A stretch of 64,000 nt of DNA from Clostridia bacterium (lineage in GTDB: Bacteria; Bacillota; Clostridia; TANB77; UBA1234): the NCBI GenBank assembly GCA_900765095.1, contig CAAFRB010000054.1, forward strand, positions 1 to 64,000, given 5' to 3'. The notes under the pieces are model-generated. The model was not told the origin of the DNA, made no database searches, and worked only from the letters and a program-made list of their open reading frames with translations. Made by a program: the position numbers and the translations under genes. Positions 42,821-51,313 of this stretch are shown here, in pieces (positions within the stretch are counted from its first letter, which is position 1; each line of letters opens with the position of its first letter).

Positions 42821-45496
42821 TTATCCAAAGAATCTCTTCGAAGGCTTTGCAGCTGAGTTACTTCTTGGGAATATTGCAGCACCAATTTCTTCAATTGCTT
42901 GCATGAAATCGGTCGAATATCCTTTATAATTTAATACTCCACTACAAACCGAGTCTATATACTTCGCATAATTATTCAAATTGTAAGGTACAGTGTATGA
43001 CATAACTTTTCCAGGTAATACTGTATCATAAAATGACATACTTGGATCACTATAAGATGATAAAGTTTGAACTATCTGTTTTTGTGATAGTGATGTTTTT
43101 ACAAATTTGTTAATTATTATCCTTATCTTCTTCATATCTAATCCTCTATTTTTCAATTCTCTTAAAAATAGAGTTGTGTCTGGCATTTTTAATAAGTCCA
43201 TATCTTGAACTAAATATACTTCGTTTGCTTGATCAAAATAATCTATTGGTGTAGTAAAATCAGCATCAACTATTGTCAAACTGCAGTTTGATTTAACAGT
43301 TTCAATTATAGCTTTATGCTTATATCCTCTTCTTGGATCTGCTAATGTTCCTGGTATAGAAGTATATACTTTCAAATATTTATTAAGCGTTTCAAGATAG
43401 CAATCATCACCACTCATAACTTTTTGCATACATTCCTCTGCTCTTTTTCTTAATGACTTGTCATTTTGGTTGTATAAATAGAACATACTTCTATCTCTAG
43501 TCATATCAAGTATTGAGGTATTAATCTTTGCATTAGCCATAGAATGTGCAATAGCATTTGTCATAAATGTTGTTCCAACCTTATTTGCACCAACAAGAAC
43601 TATCATTTTTTTGTAGTCTACAGGAGCTATTTGAGTAACTACTGGCGTATTAGTATATTGCTGTGTATTTTGATAATCTGTAACATTTGCTTTCAATTGG
43701 TTCTGTGCATTAATAAGTTTCTCTTGCTCTTCTCTTAATCGTCTTTTCTCTTCCTCGAGTTTTGCCTGTTCTTCTTTAATTCTTTTTTGCTCCATTGCCA
43801 ATTTTTCCTGTTCTTCTCTCATTCTCTTTTCATCTTCCGAAACAGATTTTTCCTTTGCAGCAACCATTTGAGATTGAGATGTAGTTACATTTATATTTTC
43901 ATTACTTCCAGTATTTTTTGGTTGTTGTTCAGTTTGATTAGTTTTTCCACCAACATTCAAGTTTGGACTTACTTCAACAACAATATTATCTTGTGATGCT
44001 TTGTTAGATGTTTTTAGTCTCTCAAGAGTTTCAGCTTCTTTTTTAGCTTTTCCTATATCATTAATCTTTTCTTGTTCTTCTATTTTAGCTATTTCTGCAA
44101 GTCGTTGCTGTTCCCTTCTTTCTGCTGCAATAGCATCTAACTCTGCTTTATGTTTTGCTTCGGCTTCTGCTTTGGCTTTAGCTGCAAGTTCTGCTTGCTC
44201 TCTTGCTTCGGCTTCTGCTTTTGCCCTAGCTGCAAGTTCCGCTTGCTCTCTTGCTTCGGCTTCTGCTTTGGCTTTAGCTGCAAGTTCCGCTTGCTCTCTT
44301 GCTTCGGCTTCTGCTTTAGCTTTAGCTGCAAGTTCCGCTTGTTGTCGTGCCTCATTTTCTGCTTTTGCCTTAGCCACAAGTTCTGCTTGTTGTCTTGCTT
44401 CAACTTCTGCTTTAGCTTTAGCTGCAAGTTCTGCTTGCTTTCTTGCTTCTGCCTCAGCCTCTGCTCTCGTTCTAGCTGCAAATTCAGCTTGCTCTCTTGC
44501 TACCGCCTCTGCTTTCGCTCTAGCCATTAATTCTGCTTGTTTTCTCTCTTCTTCTTCCTTTTCCCTTGCTTTAGCTTCTTCCTTTGCCCTAGTCATCAAT
44601 TCTGCCTGTTTTTGCTCTTCTTCATTACTACTCAAATCAACTTGTCCACCTTGTTGAATTACTCCTCCAAACTGTGGTGGAGGTGTTTGAGGTTTATCAT
44701 TTTGCTCTGCTTTATGCCTTCTAAACACACCAAATATACCACCACCTTTAGTTTTGTTTTCCTTTATAGAAGGTTGCTGTATTACTTGTTTTTGTGGAAC
44801 AGCTGGCTGAGTTGTCGGCATCAAATATTTATATCTATCAGCTTGTAATATTACCTCACGTATAGATGATGGTAATGTTCTTATTATAATCATTAGTTGT
44901 TTTCTACTGTACTGCTCTGATATTCTATCAAAAGTTTCTAAGTATTTTTCTGGTTGATTTTTTATTCCTTCATAAAAGCCTAATATGCTCCTCATTTGAA
45001 ATTCATCAACCTCATCATCTGTAGTCATAGAGGTATCTACAATTGATGAAGTATCAATATTCAAATATTGTTTTGCCTCTCTTTTATTTTTAGGTTTCTT
45101 TATCAAATCACAAAGCGGATTTACACTTCTGTCATCTCCAAGAAGAAAATTGTATATTCCTATGCTAAAAAGCTTATTTATAAATGGATCTCCTTTTTCT
45201 CTTCTATCTGAGCAAATAAATATTATATCTGTATCCTGAATCTCATCTGTTATTTTATCAATATTGTTGAATAAAAACCTATCGATTTGTTCTAAGTCCC
45301 TAGCTCTAAACTGCTCTAAGTCTTCACTTATTACAATTCTATCATAGTTTTTATTTTCTTTTACTTCTGCTATTAAAGCTCTAAAATAGAACACATTTTT
45401 ATATTCTAAAACTTCCCCATATTTTTCATAATATCTAGCAACAACATTATTTACTGATGACTGTTCTCTTTCTGACATAGCGAAAAGTACTTTCAT
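42821..45496 (-). CDS. Repeat-rich CpaE/MinD-like ATPase
   Basis: About 891 residues. N-terminal receiver-like domain (about 1-130, KVLFAMSEREQ, RIVISEDLEQF). A linker with Pro and Gly (about 230-300) is followed by a long Ala/Glu/Lys/Arg helix built on a 16-residue repeat (about 310-460) and more coiled coil to about 600. The C-terminal P-loop domain (about 625-880) has a deviant Walker A (VGANKVGTTFMT, lacking the usual Gly-Lys pair) and TIVDADFTTPI. Layout resembles CpaE/TadZ localisation ATPases of pilus systems. The gene ends 12 nt before ireB. Role unknown; possibly polar or secretion scaffold. Confidence 0.72.
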   Translation of the reverse strand: MKVLFAMSEREQSSVNNVVARYYEKYGEVLEYKNVFYFRALIAEVKENKNYDRIVISEDLEQFRARDLEQIDRFLFNNIDKITDEIQDTDIIFICSDRREKGDPFINKLFSIGIYNFLLGDDRSVNPLCDLIKKPKNKREAKQYLNIDTSSIVDTSMTTDDEVDEFQMRSILGFYEGIKNQPEKYLETFDRISEQYSRKQLMIIIRTLPSSIREVILQADRYKYLMPTTQPAVPQKQVIQQPSIKENKTKGGGIFGVFRRHKAEQNDKPQTPPPQFGGVIQQGGQVDLSSNEEEQKQAELMTRAKEEAKAREKEEEERKQAELMARAKAEAVAREQAEFAARTRAEAEAEARKQAELAAKAKAEVEARQQAELVAKAKAENEARQQAELAAKAKAEAEAREQAELAAKAKAEAEAREQAELAARAKAEAEAREQAELAAKAKAEAEAKHKAELDAIAAERREQQRLAEIAKIEEQEKINDIGKAKKEAETLERLKTSNKASQDNIVVEVSPNLNVGGKTNQTEQQPKNTGSNENINVTTSQSQMVAAKEKSVSEDEKRMREEQEKLAMEQKRIKEEQAKLEEEKRRLREEQEKLINAQNQLKANVTDYQNTQQYTNTPVVTQIAPVDYKKMIVLVGANKVGTTFMTNAIAHSMANAKINTSILDMTRDRSMFYLYNQNDKSLRKRAEECMQKVMSGDDCYLETLNKYLKVYTSIPGTLADPRRGYKHKAIIETVKSNCSLTIVDADFTTPIDYFDQANEVYLVQDMDLLKMPDTTLFLRELKNRGLDMKKIRIIINKFVKTSLSQKQIVQTLSSYSDPSMSFYDTVLPGKVMSYTVPYNLNNYAKYIDSVCSGVLNYKGYSTDFMQAIEEIGAAIFPRSNSAAKPSKRFFG
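44130..44580 (-). repeat. Tandem repeat of about 48 bp inside the CpaE-like gene
   Basis: About eight imperfect copies of a 48-bp unit coding for a 16-residue helix unit (EQAELAAKAKAEAEAR and variants). Copies nearest 44160-44340 are almost identical, so length changes by slippage are likely. It is within a coding frame and is not a CRISPR. Confidence 0.85.
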
Positions 45497-45559
45497 TATC
45501 ATTCACCTTCCTATTATGCTTTAGTATAAATTTACAACTAAATTACAAAAACAACAAGA

Positions 45560-45582
45560 TTTCACGTTATACAAACGTGAAA
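45560..45582 (-). promoter_or_regulatory. Intercistronic hairpin
   Basis: TTTCACGT-TATACAA-ACGTGAAA, a perfect 8-bp stem between the two-TM protein gene and the CpaE-like gene. There is only a loose T-rich stretch after it, so it is more likely a processing or attenuation site than a full terminator. Confidence 0.45.
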
Positions 45583-45608
45583 CTGTACTTTGAATTATCA
45601 ATATCAAT

Positions 45609-46118
45609 CTATCTGCCGGCAACAAATAACGCAAATATTAGGGGCATTACATTAAATACCACCAAGCCTATAACAAATCCTACAATCCAACCATAGCCTT
45701 GCTCTTTCTTATCTAATTTCTTATTACCAACAATCAAGAAGTTAAATGAACCAATTGCTATACCAATAAAACATATTGGTAAGCTGTATTTTTGTGCAAC
45801 TTCTAGATAATAAGCTACTTTTCCGTATACCGCATCATTATATTTGTCTGTTAACTCAGCTATTCTCTTTTCTTTTCTTGAAATTCTGTTTACAACTGTT
45901 TCACCGGCTTGGGTCATATCACTTTTAGCTTCTTCATCTTTACTTTCGTCAGTATTTGTATCTCTTACTTCATCCTCTGCCGTGCTACCTGGCGCAGCAA
46001 TTTCAGCTGGAAGCTCAGAATGACCTCCGTTAGCAGCAAATATAATTGAATTAAAAGTAAATATCATAGCAAAAGCCATTATTATACTACTTATTTTCTT
46101 TAAATGTATATTCTTCAT
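45609..46118 (-). CDS. Secreted two-TM protein (VirB2/pilin-like layout)
   Basis: 169 residues. Signal peptide (about 1-29, cut near FAA-NGG), a Glu/Asp/Thr-rich exported linker (about 35-75), a charged helix (80-105), then two membrane helices (about 110-130 and 140-163) joined by a short Lys/Asp/Gly loop and a short end (FVAGR). This is the layout of VirB2/TrbC-type pilin precursors, but no sequence signature proves it. The CpaE-like ATPase gene follows about 110 nt later, so the two may form one surface or secretion module. Confidence 0.6.
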   Translation of the reverse strand: MKNIHLKKISSIIMAFAMIFTFNSIIFAANGGHSELPAEIAAPGSTAEDEVRDTNTDESKDEEAKSDMTQAGETVVNRISRKEKRIAELTDKYNDAVYGKVAYYLEVAQKYSLPICFIGIAIGSFNFLIVGNKKLDKKEQGYGWIVGFVIGLVVFNVMPLIFALFVAGR

Positions 46119-46238
46119 ATATCCTCCTTTTAGTTATCCTAGAAGATAATTCTCCACCACTATGATACTACATTTTTAAGCATATTTCAACAACAAAATA
46201 CTTTTTAATATTCAAATTATTTCCATTTTCAACTGTTT

Positions 46239-47450
46239 CTAAATATTTATTAATACATATTCAAGTTGATTTACCATTATTTGATTAAAATACTCAAATA
46301 CATTTTTTCTTTTTATGTCTTTCGGTGCTTTTATTTCAAGTGTTTGTAACACACCTTTAGGAGTTTTTATTACTATTGTCCCTATGATATCACCTTTCTT
46401 TATAGGCGCGACTAATTGTTTTTGAATGTTATACTCATAGATTATTTCATCTTTCTCATTCAGTTGTAACAACGTTTTTAACTTTCCTGTTAAATTTATC
46501 TCGTAATTACTATTCGGGCTTTTTGAAATATTTATATTAAATTTTTTTCGCATATTCTCGTATATATCAACCTCTTCAAAACTATTATATGCATAATTTA
46601 AAAGTTGAATACTTTCTGAAGTTCTTTGTTTCTTAGTGTCGCAACCAAGTACAATTGAAATGACCTGGCGTCCATTTCTTGTCATTGATGTCACTAGACA
46701 TCTACCAGCTTTACTCGTATATCCCGTTTTTACACCATTCGCTTCTTGGTATATTCCAAGCATTTCGTTAGTGTTATGCAATGATTTTTCATAATTGTCG
46801 ATTTTTATCGTCGCATTTCGCATGTTTACAATATTGGCAAGATAATCTATATTTAATAAATAATCTGTAAACAACAGCAAATCTCTTGCTGTTGTGTAGT
46901 GCATATCATTATCTAATCCATGAGGAGTCACAAAATTCGTATTGTTAGCTCCAATTTCTTTTGCTTTTTTATTCATTTCAACACAAAAGTCTTCAATACT
47001 TCCCGCAACATGCTCTGCTATTGCAATCGCAGCATCATTTCCAGAGCATATTAATAACCCTTTCATTAAATCTCCAAGTACTACTTTGTTGCCTTTTCTC
47101 AAATTTATTGTAGAGCCACCAATACCAGCCGCCCTTTCACTTATAATCACTTCATCGCTCATATCACAATTTTCATAAGCAACTATTGCTGTCAAGATTT
47201 TAGTGGTTGAAGCATTTGGAAGCTTTTCATCAATATTTTTCTCATATAATATCTTTTTATACTTTCTGTCATACACAAGTGCTACTCTAGATAATATAAT
47301 TGGTTTTTCTTTTATATTAGTAACAGTAGCCAATTCTTCTGTAGTTAAATCTTCTTCGTCATCTTCATTATCATATCCCCAAACACAAGCATTAGCAAAA
47401 ATCGAAAATAAGATAGATATAGTAATAATTCCAACAATTACTTTCTTCAT
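46239..47450 (-). CDS. dacF: D-alanyl-D-alanine carboxypeptidase (DacF-type PBP)
   Basis: 403 residues. Signal peptide (about 1-22). Peptidase S11 domain with active-site STTK (in LPNASTTKILTA, about 81-92), the second motif SGN (LLICSGNDAAIA) and the KTG motif (GVKTGYTSKAG). A C-terminal PBP5-like beta domain (about 300-370) and an amphipathic end follow. It trims pentapeptide stems in wall or spore cortex. Clostridia have several paralogues, so the exact gene name is uncertain. Divergent to the ABC transporter. Confidence 0.88.
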   Translation of the reverse strand: MKKVIVGIITISILFSIFANACVWGYDNEDDEEDLTTEELATVTNIKEKPIILSRVALVYDRKYKKILYEKNIDEKLPNASTTKILTAIVAYENCDMSDEVIISERAAGIGGSTINLRKGNKVVLGDLMKGLLICSGNDAAIAIAEHVAGSIEDFCVEMNKKAKEIGANNTNFVTPHGLDNDMHYTTARDLLLFTDYLLNIDYLANIVNMRNATIKIDNYEKSLHNTNEMLGIYQEANGVKTGYTSKAGRCLVTSMTRNGRQVISIVLGCDTKKQRTSESIQLLNYAYNSFEEVDIYENMRKKFNINISKSPNSNYEINLTGKLKTLLQLNEKDEIIYEYNIQKQLVAPIKKGDIIGTIVIKTPKGVLQTLEIKAPKDIKRKNVFEYFNQIMVNQLEYVLINI

Positions 47451-47504
47451 TTAATCACCTCTATGAAAATGTATGTCTTTCTTTTCGTATTTATGACGTA
47501 TCAC

Positions 47505-47613
47505 TTTTTATACAATAGGAAAGTAGCAAATTTGCAACCTTTTATGTATTGATTTCCTTTCCTATTGTATAAAAAAACTTTAATTTATGCGAGATATTCT
47601 CTTCTTTCTTGCA
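47505..47613 (+). repeat. Intergenic element, copy D (complete)
   Basis: Perfect 19-bp inverted arms at 47505-47523 and 47557-47575, 33 nt apart, exactly as in copy B. Then CTTTAATTTATGCGAGA and a tail whose TGCGAGA (47588-47594) pairs with TCTTGCA (47607-47613). It points towards the ABC transporter gene 85 nt further on. Confidence 0.88.
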
Positions 47614-47697
47614 ATTTGGAGTCTGTGCATTTTGTCACATTCTATCGTATTTTTTCATAATATGTACCATAAACACTTACTCAAGGAGGAATATGCT

Positions 47698-48466
47698 ATG
47701 GAAAAAGGATTAGTATTAAATAAGATTTCAAAAACGTATCAAGATGTTAACGGAGAAGTTTTAGCTATTAAAGATTTTTCGTATTCTTTTAATCAAGGAG
47801 ATTTTGTTAGTATAGTAGGCCCGAGCGGTTGTGGTAAATCCACCCTTCTTTCTATAATAGCCGGATTAGAGTCACCTTCAACCGGTAATGTTTTCTTAGA
47901 TGAAAAAGATATAACTGGAAAAGTTGAAAACATAGGATATATGCTACAAAAGGATTATCTTCTTGATTGGAGAACTGTATATAAAAATGTACTTATTGGT
48001 CTTGAAATCAAAAACATGCTAAATGCAGAAAGTAAAAAGTATGCATTAGACCTTCTGAAGATGTATGGATTACGGGGAATTTATAGATAAATACCCTTCG
48101 CAGCTTTCTGGTGGTATGAAACAAAGAGTGGCACTTATTAGAACCTTAGCCACCAAGCCTTCTTATTTGTTATTAGATGAAGCTTTTTCGGCTTTGGATT
48201 ATCAGACGAGATTGGATGTAACAAACGATGTATATAAGATTATAAAAAAAGAACGCAAAACAGCAATAATGGTAACACACGATATTCCAGAAAGTATAAG
48301 TATGTCAGATAAAATAATAGTTCTTTCTAAAAGACCTGCAACGATAAAAAAAGTATATGACATAGATTTTAATATTCCTAACAGAAACCCTTTGAATTGT
48401 AGAGAAAATCCCGCTTTTAGTAAGTATTTTGATTGTATTTGGAAGGAGTTAAACAGCGATGAATAA
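47698..48466 (+). pseudogene. SsuB/TauB-type ABC transporter ATPase, frameshifted
   Basis: Walker A GPSGCGKST, Q-loop MLQKDYLLDW, then frame is lost at a run of four G (48074-48077) and the first part ends at 48090. The second part carries LSGGMKQR, Walker B YLLLDEAFSALD and the switch His (THDIPES). Deleting one G restores GLREFIDKYPSQLSGG and a normal 255-residue protein. The ATG at 47698 follows AAGGAGGA by 7 nt; the longer upstream frame is not a likely start. Energises import by the permease and binding protein that follow. Decay or sequencing error. Confidence 0.85.
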
Positions 48467-49271
48467 TACAATTTCAATTGAAAGAAAAATGTACCTAAAA
48501 AATAAGAAAAAAAGAAAATATCAAATCTTATTTACTCAACTTTTTATACTTATCGCATTTGTTTTCTTATGGGAAATATTAGGAAATCTGGGAATTATCA
48601 ATCCATTTATAACTAGTCAACCTTCTCGCATATTAAAAACACTGCTAAATTTTTCATCAAATAATTTGCTTCTCCACATATCGATAACATGCTATGAAAC
48701 TTTAGTAGGTTTTACACTAGGAACATTTCTCGGAACAGTAATTGCATTTCTTTTATGGTGGTCAAATTTTGCCTCTGATGTAGCAGAACCTTTCTTAATA
48801 GTCCTACACAGTCTTCCAAAAGTTGCTTTAGGTCCAATTATAATCGTTTGGGCAGGTGCTGGTACATCTGCAATAATAGTCATGGCACTTGCAATCTCAA
48901 TAATTGTAACAATCCTAGAAATGCTAAACGGCTTTATATCTACAGACAAAAATTTAATCAAAATGGCAAACACCTTCAATGCTAGTAAATGGCAAATTTT
49001 CAGCAAAATTGTTTTTCCATCTAATATTTCAACTTTAATAAATGCCATGAAAGTAAATATAGGGCTTTCGTTAGTCGGTGTTATTTCAGGTGAATTTCTA
49101 GTTTCTAAGGCAGGGCTTGGGTACTTAATAGTATACGGCGGTCAGGTGTTTAAACTAGATTTAGTTATGACTAGTGTAATAATACTAGGTGTGGTTGCTG
49201 CACTTATGTACAAAGCTGTTTTAATGTTAGAAAAGATTATAATGCGATTTATTATGCACATAAAAGTATGA
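48459..49271 (+). CDS. SsuC/TauC-type ABC transporter permease
   Basis: 270 residues with about six membrane helices. The BPD_transp_1 coupling motif is in the cytosolic loop (MANTFNASKWQIFSKIVFPSN, about 168-188), and SLPKVALGPIIIVWAG is a family segment. It overlaps the ATPase gene by 8 nt. Transport class is nitrate/sulfonate/taurine/thiamine-precursor; the substrate cannot be read from the permease. Confidence 0.9.
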   Translation: MNNTISIERKMYLKNKKKRKYQILFTQLFILIAFVFLWEILGNLGIINPFITSQPSRILKTLLNFSSNNLLLHISITCYETLVGFTLGTFLGTVIAFLLWWSNFASDVAEPFLIVLHSLPKVALGPIIIVWAGAGTSAIIVMALAISIIVTILEMLNGFISTDKNLIKMANTFNASKWQIFSKIVFPSNISTLINAMKVNIGLSLVGVISGEFLVSKAGLGYLIVYGGQVFKLDLVMTSVIILGVVAALMYKAVLMLEKIIMRFIMHIKV

Positions 49272-49306
49272 ATTTGTGCGACACAAACTAATTTTATACA
49301 TCAAAT

Positions 49307-49359
49307 TTAACACATTTTAATCGCTATTGCATAATAATATATAAGTAAAATCACTTATA
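49307..49359 (+). promoter_or_regulatory. Promoter-like site and inverted repeat before the binding-protein gene
   Basis: TTAACA (49307-49312), 17 nt, CATAAT (49330-49335), followed by the perfect inverted repeat TATAAGT-AAAATC-ACTTATA (49340-49359) near the expected start of transcription. It may raise or regulate binding-protein expression separately from the upstream genes. Confidence 0.5.
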
Positions 49360-49372
49360 CGAGGAGGTATAT

Positions 49373-50407
49373 ATGAGAAAAAGAATTATTTATACTTTGC
49401 TTTCTGCTTTAGTAATAGCCTTAGTTATTATTATTGCTTTAATCTGTAAAAATGACAAAATCGATCAAAACCTTGGCTCTGGTGATACTGAGCAAACAAA
49501 ATTACAAAAGATTAAAGTTAGTGAGGTAACCCACTCTGTTTTTTACGCGCCACAATATGCTGCTATCAACCTAGGATATTTTAAAGATGAGGGAATAGAA
49601 ATTGAATTAATTAACGGCGGTGGTGCCGATAACGTAATGACAGCTGTTCTTGCTAATCAAGTAGATATCGGATTTGCAGGTCCAGAAGCTGCTATATATG
49701 TGTACAATGAGGGGGCTTCCGATTATGCCGAAGTATTTGCACAGCTTACAAAAAGAGATGGTTCAATGTTAGTTGCGAGAGAAAATATTTCAAACTTCGA
49801 TTGGAGCATGTTAAAAGGAAAACACATATTGCCAGGAAGAACTGGTGGCGTTCCATACATGACTTTCGAATATGTTTTGAAGAAAAACGGAATTGATCCA
49901 AAAAATGATTTGAATTTAGATACATCAATTAGTTTTGACGCAATGACTAGTGCCTTTGTTTCTGGAACTGGCGACTTTGTAACTGTATTTGAGCCGACTG
50001 CTTCTAGCCTAGAATTAAACAATCAAGGTTATATTGTTGCAGCTGTTGGTGCATCTACAGACGAAATTCCATATACCGCTTATTTCGCAAAGAAAAGTTA
50101 CATTGAAGATAATAAGGATGTAATAACTCATTTTGTTAATGCTATAAGCAAAGGGTTAGATTACGTAAATTCACATACTGCTTCAGAAATTGCAAATGTT
50201 GTTGTATCATCATTTCCAGACACGGATGTAGATATTCTTACAAAAGCTATTGAACATTACAAAGAGATAGATGTTTGGAATGACACTCCTGTTATGAGTA
50301 AAGAATCTTACGAATTATTGCAAACTGTAATAACAGAGGCTGGCGAATTGGAAAAGGCTGCTCCTTTTGACAAAGTAGTAAATAATTCTTTTGCACAAAA
50401 AGACTAA
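49373..50407 (+). CDS. ABC transporter substrate-binding protein (SsuA/NMT1-like)
   Basis: 344 residues. N-terminal hydrophobic anchor (about 4-24); a Cys at about 25 lies in a poor lipobox (ALIC). The NMT1/SsuA-type fold covers about 45-330 (VFYAPQYAAINLGYFKDEGIEIELINGG, VDIGFAGPEAAIYVY, LPGRTGGVPYMTFEYVLKKNG). Ligand could be a thiamine precursor, sulfonate or similar small anion. No riboswitch was seen. Third gene of the transporter set, with AGGAGG 6-7 nt before the ATG and a strong terminator after it. Confidence 0.88.
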   Translation: MRKRIIYTLLSALVIALVIIIALICKNDKIDQNLGSGDTEQTKLQKIKVSEVTHSVFYAPQYAAINLGYFKDEGIEIELINGGGADNVMTAVLANQVDIGFAGPEAAIYVYNEGASDYAEVFAQLTKRDGSMLVARENISNFDWSMLKGKHILPGRTGGVPYMTFEYVLKKNGIDPKNDLNLDTSISFDAMTSAFVSGTGDFVTVFEPTASSLELNNQGYIVAAVGASTDEIPYTAYFAKKSYIEDNKDVITHFVNAISKGLDYVNSHTASEIANVVVSSFPDTDVDILTKAIEHYKEIDVWNDTPVMSKESYELLQTVITEAGELEKAAPFDKVVNNSFAQKD

Positions 50408-50412
50408 TTTTC

Positions 50413-50450
50413 ATGTAGACAAAGTCGTAACATCAAGACTTTGTCTACAT
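50413..50450 (+). terminator. Terminator of the ABC transporter operon
   Basis: ATGTAGACAAAGTC / GACTTTGTCTACAT, 14-bp stem with a 10-nt loop, then TTTTTGGTTTT. It runs straight into repeat copy E. Confidence 0.92.
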
Positions 50451-50456
50451 TTTTGG

Positions 50457-50522
50457 TTTTCTATTGTATAAAAAATAATTTATACAAGAATTCTCTTTAT
50501 TTCAATCAAAAACTTTCTTGTA
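50457..50522 (+). repeat. Intergenic element, copy E (right arm and hairpin tail)
   Basis: TTTTCTATTGTATAAAAA arm, then AATTTATACAAGAA ... TTCTTGTA. The stem TACAAGAA/TTCTTGTA occupies the place of TGCGAGAG/CTTTCG in copy B, so the pairing is kept although bases differ. It points to the peptidase gene. Confidence 0.75.
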
Positions 50523-50543
50523 GAAAAATTTTAATAAACGGTA

Positions 50544-50549
50544 TATAAT
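50544..50549 (+). promoter_or_regulatory. Possible -10 box of the peptidase gene
   Basis: TATAAT 17 nt before the ATG, giving a very short leader. No good -35 at the usual distance; the nearest, TTGTAG, is 20 nt away at the end of copy E. Confidence 0.3.
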
Positions 50550-50565
50550 CTACCTGGTGATTAAT

Positions 50566-51247
50566 ATGTTAAAAAAATATGGTAAATTGTCTATTGCATG
50601 CAATGAAAAAGTTGATATTAAATTATTTGATTTATTTTGCGAAAAAGTAATAGAGAATTTTGATTATATAAACGGATGGTTTAATCTAGACTATAAAAAC
50701 TTATCTTTGTCATTAGTTTCAAAAAATAATCTTAATTTAATAGTCAAGGAAAAAAGTATTCAATATAAAAATATAGATGTCCCAGATTGGTTAGTTGGCT
50801 TTTCAAATTCAAAAGAAGTTTGGGTAGTGATTCCAACGCCATCAACTTTAGAAGAATTATATAAGGTAGCTTTACATGAGCTTGTTCACCTTATATCGTA
50901 TAAATTAGACACTTCAAACAAACGAATAAAACTTTTGGATGAAGGAATTGCGGTTTTTCTAAGTAATCAATATGCAGGGAAAATATATACTCCTTGGGTA
51001 AATGCATACTTAAAAAACAATCTACCAAAAGTATCTTATTTTTGTACATACGACGGGATAGAATTTTCACAAAAACGGAGGGTACCATTTTTGCTATCTC
51101 ATCATAAAGTTTATTTTGGATTATTATGGGAAAAATACTTTTCTAAATTGGTTACAATATCCTAGCGAATTTTTCTCACACATAAAAGAAATAGATGACT
51201 TGTATTACGCGTACATAAAAAAAGAAATAGAGGCACGAATAAAATAA
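50566..51247 (+). pseudogene. Gluzincin (peptidase MA-like) metallopeptidase, frameshifted
   Basis: Zinc motif HELVH in KVALHELVHLIS (about 105-110) and a downstream Glu in LLDEGIAVFLSNQYAG, the HExxH...E pattern of gluzincins such as peptidase MA. The frame breaks at TTTT (51064-51067). Removing one T gives HKNGGYHFCYLIIKFI then YYGKNTFLNWLQYPSEFF and a stop at 51247, about 226 residues and clearly family-like. No signal peptide, so cytosolic. It converges on the radical SAM/peptide operon and shares its terminator; a role in peptide processing is possible but unproven. Confidence 0.75.
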
Positions 51248-51260
51248 TTCGTACCTCTAT
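51227..51260. terminator. Terminator shared by the peptidase gene and the Cys-rich peptide operon
   Basis: ATAGAGGCACGAAT / ATTCGTACCTCTAT stem. On the minus strand it is followed by TTTCTTTTTTT. It overlaps the last codons of the restored peptidase frame. Confidence 0.85.
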
Positions 51261-51313
51261 ACTTTTAGTGGGTAGTGCTATTTAATAGTTTTTAGCCCTA
51301 GTTTACCGTGCAA

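Noticed and set aside
44130..44580. CRISPR-like spaced repeats
   Set aside because: The repeats are contiguous with no unique spacers and lie in a coding frame as 16-residue units.
44001..44657. Long plus-strand open frame (Ala/Ser/Cys-rich, 218 codons)
   Set aside because: It is the antisense of the Ala/Glu-rich repeat of the CpaE-like gene; repetitive codons keep the opposite frame open, and no ribosome site is present.
47581..47697. TPP or other riboswitch before the ABC transporter
   Set aside because: No TPP landmark sequences (CTGAGA, ACCTGA) were found; the leader is explained by repeat copy D.
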